NCBI RefSeq assembly: GCF_008806375.1
Contig: NZ_WAAT01000025.1
Span: 62,001-126,000 of the forward strand
From: Pseudotamlana haliotis
Lineage (GTDB): Bacteria; Bacteroidota; Bacteroidia; Flavobacteriales; Flavobacteriaceae
Direction: 5' to 3'
Length of the DNA: 64,000 bases
This document shows, in pieces, positions 62,927 through 64,000 of the stretch (its first letter is position 1; every line of letters starts with the position of its first letter). A program made the position numbers and the translations under genes. The notes under the pieces were generated by a model that was given only the letters and a program-made list of their open reading frames with translations, had not been told where the DNA came from and did not search any database.

Positions 62927-62970
62927 AAAGTGTCAGTTTGTCACTTTTAATCAATTGGCATTTTTGTTGT
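62927..62970 (+). promoter_or_regulatory. Palindrome and sigma-54-like promoter of htpG
   Basis: AAAGTG-N9-CACTTT (62927-62947) containing two TGTCA copies is followed by TTGGCA-N7-TTGT (62955-62970). The GG to G spacing of 10 bases equals the -24/-12 spacing of sigma-54 promoters; the -12 GC is GT here. No TAnnTTTG box precedes htpG. Confidence 0.4.
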
Positions 62971-63051
62971 CTATTCCTTTTTCAGATAAAAAAAATATAA
63001 TAGTTTTTCACTTCCGTGGGAAATAAAAATAAAAATAAAAACAATAATACC

Positions 63052-64000
63052 ATGACAAAAGGAAACATTAATGTATCGGTAGAGAATATCTTTCCTCTCA
63101 TTAAAAAATTCTTGTATAGTGATCACGAAATCTTTTTACGTGAACTTATTAGTAACGCCACAGATGCGACTTTAAAATTAAAACACTTAACCAATATTGG
63201 TGACGCTAAGGTTGAATATGGCGACCCTAAGATTGAAGTTAAAATTGATAAAGAAGGTAAAAAACTTCATATTATTGATCAAGGTTTAGGTATGACTGCT
63301 GAAGAAGTAGAAAAATACATTAACCAAGTGGCTTTTTCTGGTGCTGAAGAATTCTTAGATAAATATAAAGATTCTGCTAAAGATTCTGGAATTATTGGTC
63401 ACTTCGGACTAGGTTTCTACTCGGCGTTTATGGTTGCTGAAAAAGTTGAAATCATTACTAAATCTTTTAAAGATGAACCTGCTGCACATTGGACTTGTGA
63501 CGGTTCTCCTGAATTTACTTTAGAGCCTTCTGATAAAACGGAAAGAGGTACTGAAATCATCCTTCATATTGCTGAAGACTCGACTGAATTCTTAGAAGAA
63601 AGCAGAATTAGCGAACTTCTATTAAAATATAACAAGTTCATGCCGGTTTCAATTAAGTTTGGAACTAAGGAAATTAACGATCCTGAGCACGAACCTGCCA
63701 CAACAAAAGATGCTGAAGGTAAAGAAACTACTGAGCCGCACAGACAAATTACGGTTGATAACATTATAAACAACCCAAATCCAGCTTGGACGAAACAGCC
63801 TGCAGATTTAAAAGAAGAAGATTACACTGGTTTTTACAGAGAATTGTACCCAATGCAATTTGAAGAGCCTTTATTCCACATTCACTTAAATGTAGATTAC
63901 CCGTTCAACTTGACAGGGATTTTATACTTCCCTAAAATGTCGAACGATATGCAAATGCAGAAGGACAAAATTCAGCTATATCAAAACCAAGTTTTCGTAA
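63052..64000 (+). CDS. htpG: Molecular chaperone HtpG (Hsp90), N-terminal part, runs off the window
   Basis: This is the ATP-dependent Hsp90 chaperone, with 316 residues visible. The frame is open to the end of the window. It shows SVENIFPLIKKFLYSDHEIF (the start region), FLRELISNATDATLKLKHL with the conserved Glu and Asn of the ATP site, IDQGLGMTAEEVE, and IGHFGLGFYSAFMVAEKVEI (given as two overlapping parts). RGTEIILHI lies further on. ATG 63052 gives the standard N-terminus. It is probably heat-induced through the unusual promoter just upstream. Confidence 0.96.
   Translation, partial: MTKGNINVSVENIFPLIKKFLYSDHEIFLRELISNATDATLKLKHLTNIGDAKVEYGDPKIEVKIDKEGKKLHIIDQGLGMTAEEVEKYINQVAFSGAEEFLDKYKDSAKDSGIIGHFGLGFYSAFMVAEKVEIITKSFKDEPAAHWTCDGSPEFTLEPSDKTERGTEIILHIAEDSTEFLEESRISELLLKYNKFMPVSIKFGTKEINDPEHEPATTKDAEGKETTEPHRQITVDNIINNPNPAWTKQPADLKEEDYTGFYRELYPMQFEEPLFHIHLNVDYPFNLTGILYFPKMSNDMQMQKDKIQLYQNQVFV

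Overview
The window looks like a chromosomal segment of a marine-type flavobacterium (Bacteroidota, Flavobacteriaceae). It is AT-rich. Its genes have best-known relatives in that group, including DUF4293, DUF4295, DUF3810 and DUF2795 proteins, a Rho with a long disordered insertion, and PduO-type adenosyltransferase. Many genes are preceded by the Bacteroidota -7 promoter element TAnnTTTG (often TATCTTTG or TATATTTG) rather than an E. coli-type -10, and Shine-Dalgarno sequences are scarce. No phage, insertion sequence or CRISPR array was seen. It is mostly housekeeping DNA with a few accessory pockets.

Layout. 1-1574: 3' part of purL. 1.7-4.4 kb: a TPR-containing sensor kinase and its LuxR-type regulator. 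4.5-6.0 kb: an UraA/SulP-like permease on the minus strand. 6.2-9.3 kb: pflB-pflA (pyruvate formate-lyase and activase), with a probable class-II activator site upstream, an attenuator-like hairpin between the genes, and no ordinary start codon for pflA. 9.6-17.7 kb: a fatty-acid degradation cluster: acyl-CoA synthetase, MarR regulator with a perfect palindromic operator, two-domain hydratase/dehydrogenase, thiolase and acyl-CoA dehydrogenase. Related palindromic repeats fill both of its long gaps. 17.8-20.6 kb: M1 peptidase, YdeI-like protein, DUF4293 protein. 20.7-26.1 kb: rho, an esterase-like hydrolase, a small conserved protein, rpsT, tRNA-Glu, proS. 26-31.7 kb: a Gly/Tyr/Trp-repeat lipoprotein, a FadL-type porin, folE, cysS, yidD.

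31.7-40.5 kb: pepD, DUF3810 metalloprotein, a lipoprotein, an rRNA/tRNA methyltransferase, an M48 protease, a DUF5723-OmpA envelope gene interrupted by one in-frame stop, and a cobalamin adenosyltransferase. 40.7-50.4 kb: DUF2795 protein, secA, a possible lysozyme-inhibitor-like protein, an M23 peptidase, ttcA, rimO, ftsY and the DUF4295-rpmG-rpmB ribosomal cluster. 50.4-53.5 kb: an exonuclease-FAH-Hpt-CinA run. 53.5-56.2 kb: the least explained locus, a DUF134-type regulator followed by a 690-residue PLP-fold enzyme of unknown function. 56.3-64 kb: 2-oxoacid dehydrogenase E2, glycosyltransferase, recR, a sodium:solute symporter, a CoA-binding protein, a candidate small RNA, fabH and the 5' part of htpG.

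The physiological picture is a facultative heterotroph that can ferment pyruvate through formate, degrade long-chain fatty acids under MarR control (FadL-type porin, FadD, FadN/A/E), and maintain a typical Bacteroidota envelope. The strongest candidates for something new are the DUF134/PLP pair, the small RNA upstream of fabH, the start-codon anomaly in pflA, and the regulatory palindromes at pflB, marR and htpG. All family assignments come from reading motifs and from memory of the families; no database search was run.
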